Below, piece after piece: positions 28,926-36,803 of a DNA stretch of 45,936 nucleotides. The notes below the pieces were generated by a model. That model did no database searches, was not told where the DNA came from, and was given only the letters and a program-made list of their open reading frames with translations. Position 1 is the stretch's first letter, and each line of letters begins with the position of its first letter. Source of the DNA: a virus; the IMG/VR virus record IMGVR_UViG_3300042945_001491, positions 1-45,936 of that record. One strand, 5' to 3'. A program made the position numbers and the translations under genes.

Positions 28926-29456
28926 GTGGCTGCCGTCATTGATGCCACTGTTGCCGGCGCGTCAGCCAATAGCTACGTGACGCTTGCCGCTGCAAACACA
29001 TATTTCGAGACAGTCCCCAATTCTTCCACTTGGACCGATAAAACCGACGACCAAAAAAACCGCGCTTTGATCAGCGCCACCCGCTGGATCGACGCGCTCA
29101 GCTTCTACGGCGACCGCTGCACCACCACGCAAGCCCTGAAGTGGCCCCGCGAAGACTTCGAGGTTGACGGCATCAAACTGGTCTGCACCGTCATTCCAAC
29201 AGAAATCAAAGTCGCCACCTACGAACTGGCACGCGCCCTCGCCAACGATACCGACGCCATCACCGGCAGCACTGGCACCACCGGCCTTTACGACCAAGTG
29301 GAACTGGGCGAACTGAAAGTCAAATACAAGTCAAGCTCCATGACACCGGGCATGGTGAACAACGTCTTCGACCTATACCCCTGGCTACAGACTTACCTCG
29401 GCGCTTACTGCATGGGTGGCGCTACCAACTACGCCGTCCGTCTACGTCGAGGCTGA
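28926..29456 (+). CDS. Head-tail connector / DnaT-like head completion protein, 176 aa
   Basis: GTG start (MAAVIDATVAGASANSYVTL). AAANTYFETVPNSSTW ... ALISATRWIDALSFYGDRCT ... ALKWPREDFEVDG and IKVATYELARALAND match the small helical head-completion proteins annotated as DnaT-like or gp6-like in many phages. It would form a ring on the portal. The next start lies 1 base after the stop. Confidence 0.78.
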   Translation: MAAVIDATVAGASANSYVTLAAANTYFETVPNSSTWTDKTDDQKNRALISATRWIDALSFYGDRCTTTQALKWPREDFEVDGIKLVCTVIPTEIKVATYELARALANDTDAITGSTGTTGLYDQVELGELKVKYKSSSMTPGMVNNVFDLYPWLQTYLGAYCMGGATNYAVRLRRG

Positions 29457-29457
29457 C

Positions 29458-29835
29458 ATGGGCCTGATCGACACCACTTTTGCCCCAATACCTACCTCAG
29501 TCCTTGCCGACTGGGGCCAAAACATCACGTACATCAAAACCGCAACACCTCGCACCTACAACCCAACCACCGGAGCAGTCACTGGTTCCGACACCACCGT
29601 CACGATCAAAGCCGTTATTACGCGCGTAAGTCCTCGTGAGGCGGAGGGTCTTTACCAAACAACCGATCTCAAAGTCATCATCGGAGCGGGAGAGCTTGGC
29701 ACTTACTACCCAACCGAAGCCGACCGCATCCAGTACCAACAAGCTGGAGCAACCCGCGAAGCAAAGATCATCGCCATCACCACTTATCGCGGCGACAACC
29801 CGGTTTACCACTCCCTAATCGTGAGGCCCCAGTAA
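29458..29835 (+). CDS. Head closure / neck protein, 125 aa
   Basis: Start at ATG 29458 (MGLIDTTFAPIPTSVLADWG). Beta-rich (GQNITYIKTATPRTYNPTTG ... TVTIKAVITRVSPREA ... LKVIIGAGELGTYYPTEADR), similar in size and position to stopper proteins that close the portal after packaging. Stop and start with the next gene overlap by one base (TAATG). Confidence 0.72.
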   Translation: MGLIDTTFAPIPTSVLADWGQNITYIKTATPRTYNPTTGAVTGSDTTVTIKAVITRVSPREAEGLYQTTDLKVIIGAGELGTYYPTEADRIQYQQAGATREAKIIAITTYRGDNPVYHSLIVRPQ

Positions 29836-30383
29836 TGGCACGTAAAGGAGGCTTTCTAAATGAACTGGATCGCTTAGGACAAAATCTGGATCGTCTTGCT
29901 GTTGCAGCTTTTAGTCGAGGACCAGCTCGCGCCGCAGAAGAAATTGTCGTAGATCTACAAGAAGCAGGCCCTGTGTGGTCAGGTAAATTTTCAAATTCTT
30001 GGCAAATTGAAACCACTGACGGACGCCGCACTGCAGGCGATGGCGGTCCTGGTGTTCCACGGCGTGTACCTGCACCACTGCTTAGCGGGCGTGGTTTTGC
30101 CTTTGATGATGTTAAGTACACCATCTCAAATTTCGCATCTTACGCAGACGAAGCACGCGACTTAGCAGAAGGTATTTTCATCGACCCTGGTACAACTCCG
30201 CTAAAGGAATATGATCGCGGCACTCGTGTAAGCGGCTATCGCGGCGACTTGATAGGGGATGATGAAGGCCCTAACCGCAGCACAGCCCCGCTTGACTGGT
30301 ACACAACCTATGCCCGTGGCGGTGCTATAGATAGGCGGATACGGATTGAAATGGACGAAGAACTGGGACGCATCCGTTTATGA
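29835..30383 (+). CDS. Neck / minor tail (HK97 gp10-like) protein, 182 aa
   Basis: MARKGGFLNELDRLGQNLDR starts a long helix; VDLQEAGPVWSGKFSNSWQI is typical of gp10-like tail-completion proteins, and SNFASYADEARDLAEGIF follows. It lies between head closure and tail terminator genes, as in lambdoid siphoviruses. Its codon use looks more AT-rich than that of its neighbours. Confidence 0.7.
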   Translation: MARKGGFLNELDRLGQNLDRLAVAAFSRGPARAAEEIVVDLQEAGPVWSGKFSNSWQIETTDGRRTAGDGGPGVPRRVPAPLLSGRGFAFDDVKYTISNFASYADEARDLAEGIFIDPGTTPLKEYDRGTRVSGYRGDLIGDDEGPNRSTAPLDWYTTYARGGAIDRRIRIEMDEELGRIRL

Positions 30384-30811
30384 ACTACCAAGCAATCCGC
30401 GCCGCTGTTGAAAACCCGCTGCTTACAGCGTTTGGCGCACTGGTGCCACCAGTACCAGTGTATTTCGACAACATCACAGCAGTCCCGCCTAACACCACCA
30501 CTGAGTACGTTCGCGTCAATGTTACTTTCGGTATTACCAACGAACCCACGCTTACCAGCAGCGTTGACAACGCCCGTGGCGCTGTTGTTATCCGCATTTT
30601 CACCGAAAAAGGTAAAGGTCCAGCCCGCAACCAAACCTTGATCGCTACAGCAGTCAACGCACTGGAGACACTAAACAACACTGCCAAAACAACGAGCGGC
30701 GTATTTTTCCGCGTCGGCGAAATCAACGGGCCGACATTTTCAGCGACAGAGGAAGCCCCACACTTTGTAGGAAGGATTGATACCTCTTACGTCGCAACTG
30801 TTTTGTCGTAG
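30380..30811 (+). CDS. Tail terminator protein candidate, 143 aa
   Basis: ATGA overlap with the upstream gene. MNYQAIRAAVENPLLTAFGA, then strands VRVNVTFGITNEPTL, GAVVIRIFTEKGKG and a helix NQTLIATAVNALETLN: size and alpha/beta order fit ring-forming tail terminators that stop tube growth. The following gene is the tail tube, consistent with this order. Confidence 0.75.
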   Translation: MNYQAIRAAVENPLLTAFGALVPPVPVYFDNITAVPPNTTTEYVRVNVTFGITNEPTLTSSVDNARGAVVIRIFTEKGKGPARNQTLIATAVNALETLNNTAKTTSGVFFRVGEINGPTFSATEEAPHFVGRIDTSYVATVLS

Positions 30812-30886
30812 GTGATGCTTAACAACAGGCGCTAACCTGTATTAAGCCGGGCAGTGCCCGCCCACAACGTTCACTTGGTACGCCCT

Positions 30887-31660
30887 ATGGCCACCACCGT
30901 TCTGTCCGGCACGTCCGGCGCTCTTTACTACAAACCCGCCGGCACCACCGGCACCTTCGGCGAAGCCGGCGTCAACACCGGCACCGATGTAATCACCGTC
31001 GCCCCCTACCTGAACTTCAAGGCAGGCGACCCGGTGAAATTCCGTGTGGTGAACAGCCAAACCGGCGGCTCCGGCACCGGCACCCTGCCTGCGCCCATCT
31101 CTGACGCCACCACCTATTACGTTCTGAGCTACACCGCTGCAACTGGTGCGCTCACCGTATCGACCTCTGCCGGCGGCACCATCCTGGCCATCACCGACGA
31201 TGGCACCGTGGCTGCTCCAAACGAGTTCGAGGTGTATTACGCCGACTACGCCGTTGTCGGCCAGTGCCGCGACTGGAGCTTTGAAATCAGTCGCGCTGAA
31301 ATTGACGTCTCAGTCATCGGTCAAACCCCCGGCCAGTATGTGCCCTTCCGTAGCTACATCAGTGGCTTCGGCGATGGCACCGGCACCGCAACGGTCTACA
31401 TGACCAACGAGGACGCCGCCCTGTCCAACCGCATGATCGAGGACGTGCTCCAGCGCCAGCAAAGCGGCGCTGCCTTCAAGCTCTACACCGACCGCGTGTT
31501 CAGCGGCGGCACCCTGAGCGAGAGCCTGAGCCGCTCCATCTCGTTTGATGCAGTGCTGACCTCAGCCAGCCTGAACATCAACCCCGACGACGCCCAATCG
31601 GTGACCGTCAACTTCCGCCCCGCTGGCACTCCGACCTTCGACTTCAGCACCTCTGCCTGA
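30887..31660 (+). CDS. Major tail tube protein, 257 aa
   Basis: Start at ATG 30887 (MATTVLSGTSGALYYKPAGT). A GC-rich, highly expressed-type gene. The tube-fold part is QCRDWSFEISRAEIDVSVIG ... QYVPFRSYISGFGDGTGTAT ... MIEDVLQRQQSGAAFKLYTD; before it lies a beta-rich insertion (~30-115) that may be a surface Ig-like or carbohydrate-binding domain. A terminator follows. Two later genes (40432, 40866) carry related tube-like patterns. Confidence 0.82.
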   Translation: MATTVLSGTSGALYYKPAGTTGTFGEAGVNTGTDVITVAPYLNFKAGDPVKFRVVNSQTGGSGTGTLPAPISDATTYYVLSYTAATGALTVSTSAGGTILAITDDGTVAAPNEFEVYYADYAVVGQCRDWSFEISRAEIDVSVIGQTPGQYVPFRSYISGFGDGTGTATVYMTNEDAALSNRMIEDVLQRQQSGAAFKLYTDRVFSGGTLSESLSRSISFDAVLTSASLNINPDDAQSVTVNFRPAGTPTFDFSTSA

Positions 31661-31687
31661 TAGTCTGCTGTAGCAGTCAGTTCAGCA

Positions 31688-31713
31688 AGCCCCGGCCCCC
31701 AGCCGGGGTTTTT
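31688..31713 (+). terminator. Terminator after tail tube gene
   Basis: CCCCGGC (31690-31696) / GCCGGGG (31702-31708), five-base loop, followed by TTTTT. Confidence 0.92.
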
Positions 31714-31756
31714 CATTTCTACTCCGCTACACTAATCCCATACCCCAAGCACTGGT

Positions 31757-32098
31757 ATGCCCGTTCCTGTACGCGCAATTGATCGTCTCCGTAAGGCCGC
31801 CAACCTGGAGCCGGTCAAAAAAGTAGTAGAGCTGTCCGATGGCAGCAAGTTTGAAATGTGGGTGGCACCGCTAACGATGGCCGAGCGCGAACGCGCCCAA
31901 AAACAAGCCAAGTCCGACGACGCCAACGCCTTCGCACTTCAGCTACTAATTGCCAAGGCTCTCGACGAATCCGGTTCCAAACTTTTCAGCGTCGGCGAGG
32001 TGGATGTGCTGAAAAACGAAGTCAAGGACAAGGACCTACAGGCTTTGATGCTGGCGATCCTGACCGACGACGCCGAGCCCATCGACCCAAAATCCTGA
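31757..32098 (+). CDS. Tail assembly chaperone G-type, 113 aa
   Basis: MPVPVRAIDRLRKAANLEPV starts a small alpha/beta protein: DGSKFEMWVAPLTMAERERA, ANAFALQLLIAKALDESGSK, then KDLQALMLAILTDDAEP. Size and place before the tape measure are those of gpG-type chaperones, which coat the tape measure during tail building. The gene ends with CCCAAAA and a stop 3 bases later, the standard site for the longer GT product. Confidence 0.85.
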   Translation: MPVPVRAIDRLRKAANLEPVKKVVELSDGSKFEMWVAPLTMAERERAQKQAKSDDANAFALQLLIAKALDESGSKLFSVGEVDVLKNEVKDKDLQALMLAILTDDAEPIDPKS

Positions 32099-32283
32099 GC
32101 GCCGAACTCCGCAAAGACAACTGGCTCATGCTCCAGTTTGGCGTCGCCAAAGAACTGGGCCTGACTCTCACCGAAGTTCGGACGACCATGACCGCCGAGG
32201 AATTACTCGGCTGGAGCGCCTACTTCCAGATCCTGAACGAGGACCAGCAAAAGGAGATGGACAAGGCCCGACGCCGCCGCTAA
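31757..32283 (+). CDS. Tail assembly chaperone GT-type fusion via -1 frameshift, 175 aa
   Basis: Slipping at C CCA AAA (32086-32092) moves translation into the -1 frame, which reads ILSAELRKDNWLMLQFGVAK, ELGLTLTEVRTTMTAEELLG and ends at 32283 in basic residues. No start codon of its own is needed. This G/GT arrangement is conserved in lambda-like tails; the T part binds the tail tube protein. The stop lies inside the stem of a terminator. Confidence 0.82.
32086..32092 (+). promoter_or_regulatory. Slippery heptamer C CCA AAA for G/GT frameshift
   Basis: In phase with zero-frame codons gac-cca-aaa-tcc-tga; the -1 frame continues for 63 codons. Confidence 0.82.
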
Positions 32284-32298
32284 CCCGGCGGCTTTTTT
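32273..32298 (+). terminator. Terminator after chaperone genes
   Basis: GCCGCC (32273-32278) / GGCGGC (32287-32292) with TTTTTT after it; overlaps the last codons of the GT frame. Reading through is needed for the tape measure unless it has its own promoter. Confidence 0.75.
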
Positions 32299-32336
32299 AC
32301 ACCGTAAACTGAAGTACCAGAGTGTGACGTGGAGCC

Positions 32337-35300
32337 GTGGCCTACAGAGCCGATATTGAAATTGCGGTACGCGGCGCCCAAGAACTTAAACGCCTTCAGA
32401 ACGAAGTATCTGCAACATCAAAACTTGTAAACCAGCTCAACAACTATCTAGAAAATATCGGCAGCGGAGGCATTGTCCGCAGCATCAACAATTTACGTGA
32501 CGTTGTAGGTCGTGCGGCTGCTGCATTTAATGAAGCCGCTTTGGGCACAGATGAAGCGACTATTGCAGCCAAGAAATACATAGCAGCAACAAATGAGCTC
32601 AATACCGGGCTACGTGAAAGAGTCGAGTTGTTAAAACAGATCACTGAGCAAGAACGGAAAGCAAAACTTGCCGCCGCTGGCGTAAGAGAAACTACGCAAT
32701 ATGGCGGTCCCATCGGTCCCGGCCAAGCTTCGCCAGTCGCATTATCCTCACAACTGCGTGGACGAACGGAACAAATACTCGCCGAAAGAAAAGGCGCTAA
32801 AGAATTAGAACAAGTATTGGGAGCGCTAGAAGAAAGAAGGCGTTTGGAAGCGAACGCCATGCTGGATCAAAAAGCGGCGTCTGTAGCGCTGCAGGCTGAG
32901 CGCAAAAAGGAAAAATTTCTTGCGGGCTCTACTCAATTTGTTGAGCCCATAGGTCCGGGCCAAGCATCTCCGGTGGCACTAGCGTCACAACTGCGTGGAA
33001 GAACCGAGCAAATCCTTGCCGAACGCAAGGGCAGAACAGAACTCAATGCTGTTTTGCAAGCTCAATTTGAAGCCGAACAGCGCTTGGTTAATTCAAAATT
33101 AGACGCTAAAGCAGCCAAGGTACAGCAAGTTCTCGACCAACAAGCTGCGGCAGCAGCTGAAAGCGCTGCTCAAACTAAAAAGCTAGCTGACAGGCAACTG
33201 GAATTTACTGAGCGCACTGAAGCAGCAGCTCGTGCAGCTAAAGCGCAAACAGCTGAGTTCGTTCGCCAACAACGAATAACTAAACAAATGCGCGGCGTAA
33301 GCGCTCAGGCACCTGCCGGTGGTTTTCCTGTTGAAGGTCCCATGTCTAGCCCCGGTTTTAGGGGTATGCAAAAAAGCGTAGGTCGTTTCGGAGAAAATTT
33401 AGCTCTTGGCGCAGGTTTTCCCCTTCTTTTTGGGGGCGGTGCCGGTAGTGTCCTTGGTTCTGTACTTGGTTCTTTTGTAGGTACAGGTTTTGGCGGTCAA
33501 ATTCTTGGTGGCGCTTTAGGACAAGCCTTGGACCAAGCACTAGTTAAAATTAAAGATATAGGAAACGCAATAAAAACACTCGATTTTAAAACTTTAACGG
33601 AGTCTGGTATTCGTCTTTCAGCTGAAATTCAAGGGCAACTTGAACTTCTAACACAGGTAGGAGATAAATTAACTGCCCAAAAAATTCTAAGTCAGGAAAT
33701 AGCTAATGAGACAGGAACTTTACCTGGAGTTACAGAAGATGTAGCTAATAGTGTTAACATACTTAGCGATTCTTGGCGTAAAGTTGTAAACGCTGTAAGC
33801 ACTACTGTCGGCATTATTGGCGCACCCTTTGCCGTAGCTTTAGCCGCAATTTTGGAAGCAATTAATGCGATATTTAGAGTAGTAAACGGAGTATTTAGCC
33901 TTTTAGGTAAAGGTATTAAAGTTATAGGGAAATTTGTTGTAGAGTTAGTTGCTGGTAAAGAGGCATTAGATGCAATAAATAGTGGTTTGGATAGTATGAA
34001 TTCTGGACTAGCCGAGGCAAACGCGCAGGCAGCTCAATTTCGTTCGATACTTAATCAATCTGTTGTGCAGTCTGCTATTGAACTTCAGGTAACTAGACAG
34101 CTTACCCCAGGGGTTACTCCAGAAGATAAAATAACTAATCAACGACTGCAGGCACAAAAAGAATTGGATATTTTATTCCAAGAAGAGATAGAAGCTAGGG
34201 TTAAAATTAGGCAAGAAAACGCCAAAGCATCTGCTGAAATTGTAGAAGGGCTGATAAAACAAAATGACCTTTTATATAAGAACAAAGCAGAGACTATAAA
34301 AATTAACAGTAACAGACAAATTACCGCAGAAATTCAACGTAATCAAGCAGAGCAAGAAAGAAAGGCCGCCCAAGAACTTGAAAAACAGCGGAGAGAGCTG
34401 GAGCGTATTGCAAAGTTGCGCTTAGAACAATTAGATAATGCACAACGTGCATTTGTTTTAGCTGAAGCTGAACTTGACGTACTTTCGTATGAAGATCCTA
34501 TTCGTAAGGTACAAGCCGAATACGATAAAATTCGTGCCGAAAGAATGTTTAAGTATTCGGATTTGCTCAAAAAAGCCTTGAGTGATGAGGAAAGAGCTTT
34601 TATAGTTAAAACTCAATATACAGAAATTTTAAGGGACCAACTGCGCGAAGAAGAAGCTGTACTTGAGGCACAGAAAAAACAAACAGCAGAGCTATATGCG
34701 CAGTTAAAAGCTTCCGGCATCTTAAACGAACAAGCTCAAAGAGATATTACAAAAGGCGCTACAGCTGGAGGCATAGGTACTCAAAACGGTAAGTTACCTG
34801 CTGGAGGTTTTACACCCGGTTTACCACAGTTAGCCGGTGAAAGAGGCGATCGTGGAAAGATTGAGGATCGCATTGCGCAAATAAAAGAAGAAGTAAAAGA
34901 ACTTACAAACATAGGTAATATCGCCATAAAAGTTGCAGATGGCATTGGGGAAGCATTTAGCACCGCTTTCCAAGGATTAGTTTCTGGCGCTATGACTGCT
35001 AAGGAAGCTTTAGCAAGTTTCTTCCAATCTGTTGGCGATATGTTCATTAAAATGGCTGCTGAAATAATTGCAAAGCAAACAGTAATGATAACTTTGCAGC
35101 TAATTCTTAAAGCACTTGGCGCTATTGCAGCATCAGCAGGTCCAGCCACAGGTGCTGCTGCAAGCAAGGGGTACACACTTCCTAAGGGAGGGGGTTATGC
35201 AGGCGGCTTTAGTATGCCGCCGATTATGGGCAGAGCTGCAGGAGGTTCAGCAACAGGCGGCACACCTTATTTGGTGGGCGAACGAGGTCCTGAACTGTTT

Positions 35301-35573
35301 GTTCCCGGCACCAGCGGCAATGTCATGTCAAACAACGACCTGCGTTCTGCCATGGGTTCCAGTTCCGCTGCAGCAGGCGCACCAGTGCTCAACATGAGCT
35401 TCCAAACCACCAACATTGGCGGAGTTGAGTACGTCAGCCGTGATCAGCTGGAACAGGCCATGGCAGCCACCCGCCGTCAGGCCGCCAGCGACGGTGCAAA
35501 ACGAGGGATGACAATGACCTTAGATAAACTGCAACAAAGCCCTGGCACCCGTAGCCGCGTGGGTCTCCGCTGA
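32337..35573 (+). CDS. Tape measure protein, 1078 aa
   Basis: GTG start. The largest helical tail protein; its length sets tail length. N-terminal coiled coils (~10-320) include an imperfect tandem repeat of ~79 residues (GPGQASPVALSSQLRGRTEQ and GPGQASPVALASQLRGRTEQ). A Gly-rich hydrophobic zone (~360-405) and hydrophobic helices (~490-530) follow, for membrane passage. The C-terminus has the typical GGTPYLVGERGPELFVPG motif. Codon use changes: 33,500-34,800 is clearly AT-rich compared with both ends of the gene, suggesting a recombined middle. Confidence 0.92.
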   Translation: MAYRADIEIAVRGAQELKRLQNEVSATSKLVNQLNNYLENIGSGGIVRSINNLRDVVGRAAAAFNEAALGTDEATIAAKKYIAATNELNTGLRERVELLKQITEQERKAKLAAAGVRETTQYGGPIGPGQASPVALSSQLRGRTEQILAERKGAKELEQVLGALEERRRLEANAMLDQKAASVALQAERKKEKFLAGSTQFVEPIGPGQASPVALASQLRGRTEQILAERKGRTELNAVLQAQFEAEQRLVNSKLDAKAAKVQQVLDQQAAAAAESAAQTKKLADRQLEFTERTEAAARAAKAQTAEFVRQQRITKQMRGVSAQAPAGGFPVEGPMSSPGFRGMQKSVGRFGENLALGAGFPLLFGGGAGSVLGSVLGSFVGTGFGGQILGGALGQALDQALVKIKDIGNAIKTLDFKTLTESGIRLSAEIQGQLELLTQVGDKLTAQKILSQEIANETGTLPGVTEDVANSVNILSDSWRKVVNAVSTTVGIIGAPFAVALAAILEAINAIFRVVNGVFSLLGKGIKVIGKFVVELVAGKEALDAINSGLDSMNSGLAEANAQAAQFRSILNQSVVQSAIELQVTRQLTPGVTPEDKITNQRLQAQKELDILFQEEIEARVKIRQENAKASAEIVEGLIKQNDLLYKNKAETIKINSNRQITAEIQRNQAEQERKAAQELEKQRRELERIAKLRLEQLDNAQRAFVLAEAELDVLSYEDPIRKVQAEYDKIRAERMFKYSDLLKKALSDEERAFIVKTQYTEILRDQLREEEAVLEAQKKQTAELYAQLKASGILNEQAQRDITKGATAGGIGTQNGKLPAGGFTPGLPQLAGERGDRGKIEDRIAQIKEEVKELTNIGNIAIKVADGIGEAFSTAFQGLVSGAMTAKEALASFFQSVGDMFIKMAAEIIAKQTVMITLQLILKALGAIAASAGPATGAAASKGYTLPKGGGYAGGFSMPPIMGRAAGGSATGGTPYLVGERGPELFVPGTSGNVMSNNDLRSAMGSSSAAAGAPVLNMSFQTTNIGGVEYVSRDQLEQAMAATRRQAASDGAKRGMTMTLDKLQQSPGTRSRVGLR
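32706..33180 (+). repeat. Intragenic tandem repeat in the tape measure gene (two ~237-bp units)
   Basis: Units begin near 32706 and 32943. The first ~30 residues of each are almost the same; the second halves have diverged in sequence but stay helical. Duplication of this kind changes tail length by steps. Confidence 0.7.
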
Positions 35574-35962
35574 TGACTGCTCAATTCCCCGGCATCAAAC
35601 CATCGGAGCGGAGTTTCCGTCTCGGCCAATTCCCTACAAAGGTGTATCGCGCCTTGTCTGGCGCCACGGTCAAACGAGCCTTTGGCAACCGCGCCTACGG
35701 CTACGAACTACAGCTGACCTTTACCAACATCACCGACACCGCAGCATCCCAGCTGATCGACCATTACAACGGCACCTCAGGCGGTTTCAGTCGGTTCACC
35801 CTGCCCGCCGAAACATTTGCCGGGATGGATTCAACGCTAACCAGCAAAATCCAATCGCCCACGCAGATCAAGTGGGAATACACCAGTCCACCTGAAGTGC
35901 GCTCGGTTTACGTGGGGCGTAACACGGTGACGATCAGTCTCGCCGGGGAGCTTGATTACTGA
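35573..35962 (+). CDS. Minor tail protein, 129 aa
   Basis: ATG overlaps the tape measure stop (TGATG). MTAQFPGIKPSERSFRLGQF, then YGYELQLTFTNITDTAASQL and GFSRFTLPAETFAG. Beta-rich, in the place of lambda gpM-like distal tail proteins. Small tail-tip proteins with such a start (FP.IKPS.R) are found in cyanophage-type siphoviruses. Confidence 0.75.
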   Translation: MTAQFPGIKPSERSFRLGQFPTKVYRALSGATVKRAFGNRAYGYELQLTFTNITDTAASQLIDHYNGTSGGFSRFTLPAETFAGMDSTLTSKIQSPTQIKWEYTSPPEVRSVYVGRNTVTISLAGELDY

Positions 35963-36426
35963 TGAGCGAAATCCGCATCGCGCAGTATTTCAAACTGACA
36001 ACTGCTAGTGGCGTCGTTCATCGCTACCAGAATTATTTTGTCGGCACCAACAGTTCGTATTTAAGCGAGTCCTACGGCTTTGCTCCGTTTCAGGCATCTG
36101 GTGCGCTCGCCACATTGAACGGCGACAACGAAACGCTACAGGTGCTGTTTCCGAACTTAGAGGTTGTACTGCGGCTGGTGGAGCAAGCCAACGGAAACCG
36201 GTTGAGCACCTTGGCGTTCACAACAGCGTGGCTTAATGCCAGCGATCAAATCCTGACGCCGCTGACGGATTATTACGTTGGCATTGGTGCCAGCTTCAGC
36301 GAAACCACTGTTGAACTGCGTTTCCGCTCTGCAATCGACAGCGTGGGTAGCGCCTTTCCAGCTCGAACCCTGACCCGCGAAAACGTTGGCCCGCTGCCTC
36401 TTAACAGCGAGCTGTATTTGCGGTGA
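35962..36426 (+). CDS. Minor tail protein, 154 aa
   Basis: One-base overlap with the upstream stop. MSEIRIAQYFKLTTASGVVH, ending ENVGPLPLNSELYLR. Beta-rich; resembles gpL-type distal tail proteins in place and in size, though it lacks the four-Cys iron-sulfur site known for lambda gpL. Coupled to the next gene by GTGA. Confidence 0.72.
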   Translation: MSEIRIAQYFKLTTASGVVHRYQNYFVGTNSSYLSESYGFAPFQASGALATLNGDNETLQVLFPNLEVVLRLVEQANGNRLSTLAFTTAWLNASDQILTPLTDYYVGIGASFSETTVELRFRSAIDSVGSAFPARTLTRENVGPLPLNSELYLR

Positions 36427-36803
36427 ATGACCTGATCGGCTTGAAGCGTGCGTGGGGCGCCTACCCCGGCGATGGTTCAGGCACGGTCGATTGCTGCCTG
36501 CTGTTTGCCGAAGTTCGCCGCCGGCTCGGCTACTACGATCACACGCCGGATTTTGCCTGGTACTTCGAGCGTTATACCGACGACACCTTTCCGCGCCGAA
36601 TCATGGCGAAGTGGCTTCTGCAAAATGGCATCCGGCTAGATGGTCCTGAGCGTCACGCGGTTGTGTTGCTGCCTGGTACAAAGGGCGGCGCCATGGGTAC
36701 AGTGTTAGACGACGGCAACGTTTTGTTTATCAGCGAGAGATTCGGCGTGGTGCTGGCTCCGCTTCCGCCTACTCACGGCCATTACTTCAGGCTTCACAAA
36801 TGA
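36423..36803 (+). CDS. NlpC/P60-like tail tip protein, 126 aa
   Basis: GTG start. GLKRAWGAYPGDGSGTVDCC places a Cys in the position of NlpC/P60 catalytic Cys; later KGGAMGTVLDDGNVLFISER gives the beta core. A clear catalytic His is not certain (RHAVVLLPG near 78 or GHYFRL near the end), so activity may be lost. Fits lambda gpK-like position between gpL-type and hub genes. Confidence 0.68.
   Translation: MNDLIGLKRAWGAYPGDGSGTVDCCLLFAEVRRRLGYYDHTPDFAWYFERYTDDTFPRRIMAKWLLQNGIRLDGPERHAVVLLPGTKGGAMGTVLDDGNVLFISERFGVVLAPLPPTHGHYFRLHK

Noticed and set aside
31146-31403. 85-aa frame inside the tail tube gene
   Set aside because: Pro/Ser/Thr-rich alternative frame of a GC-rich gene, no start signal.
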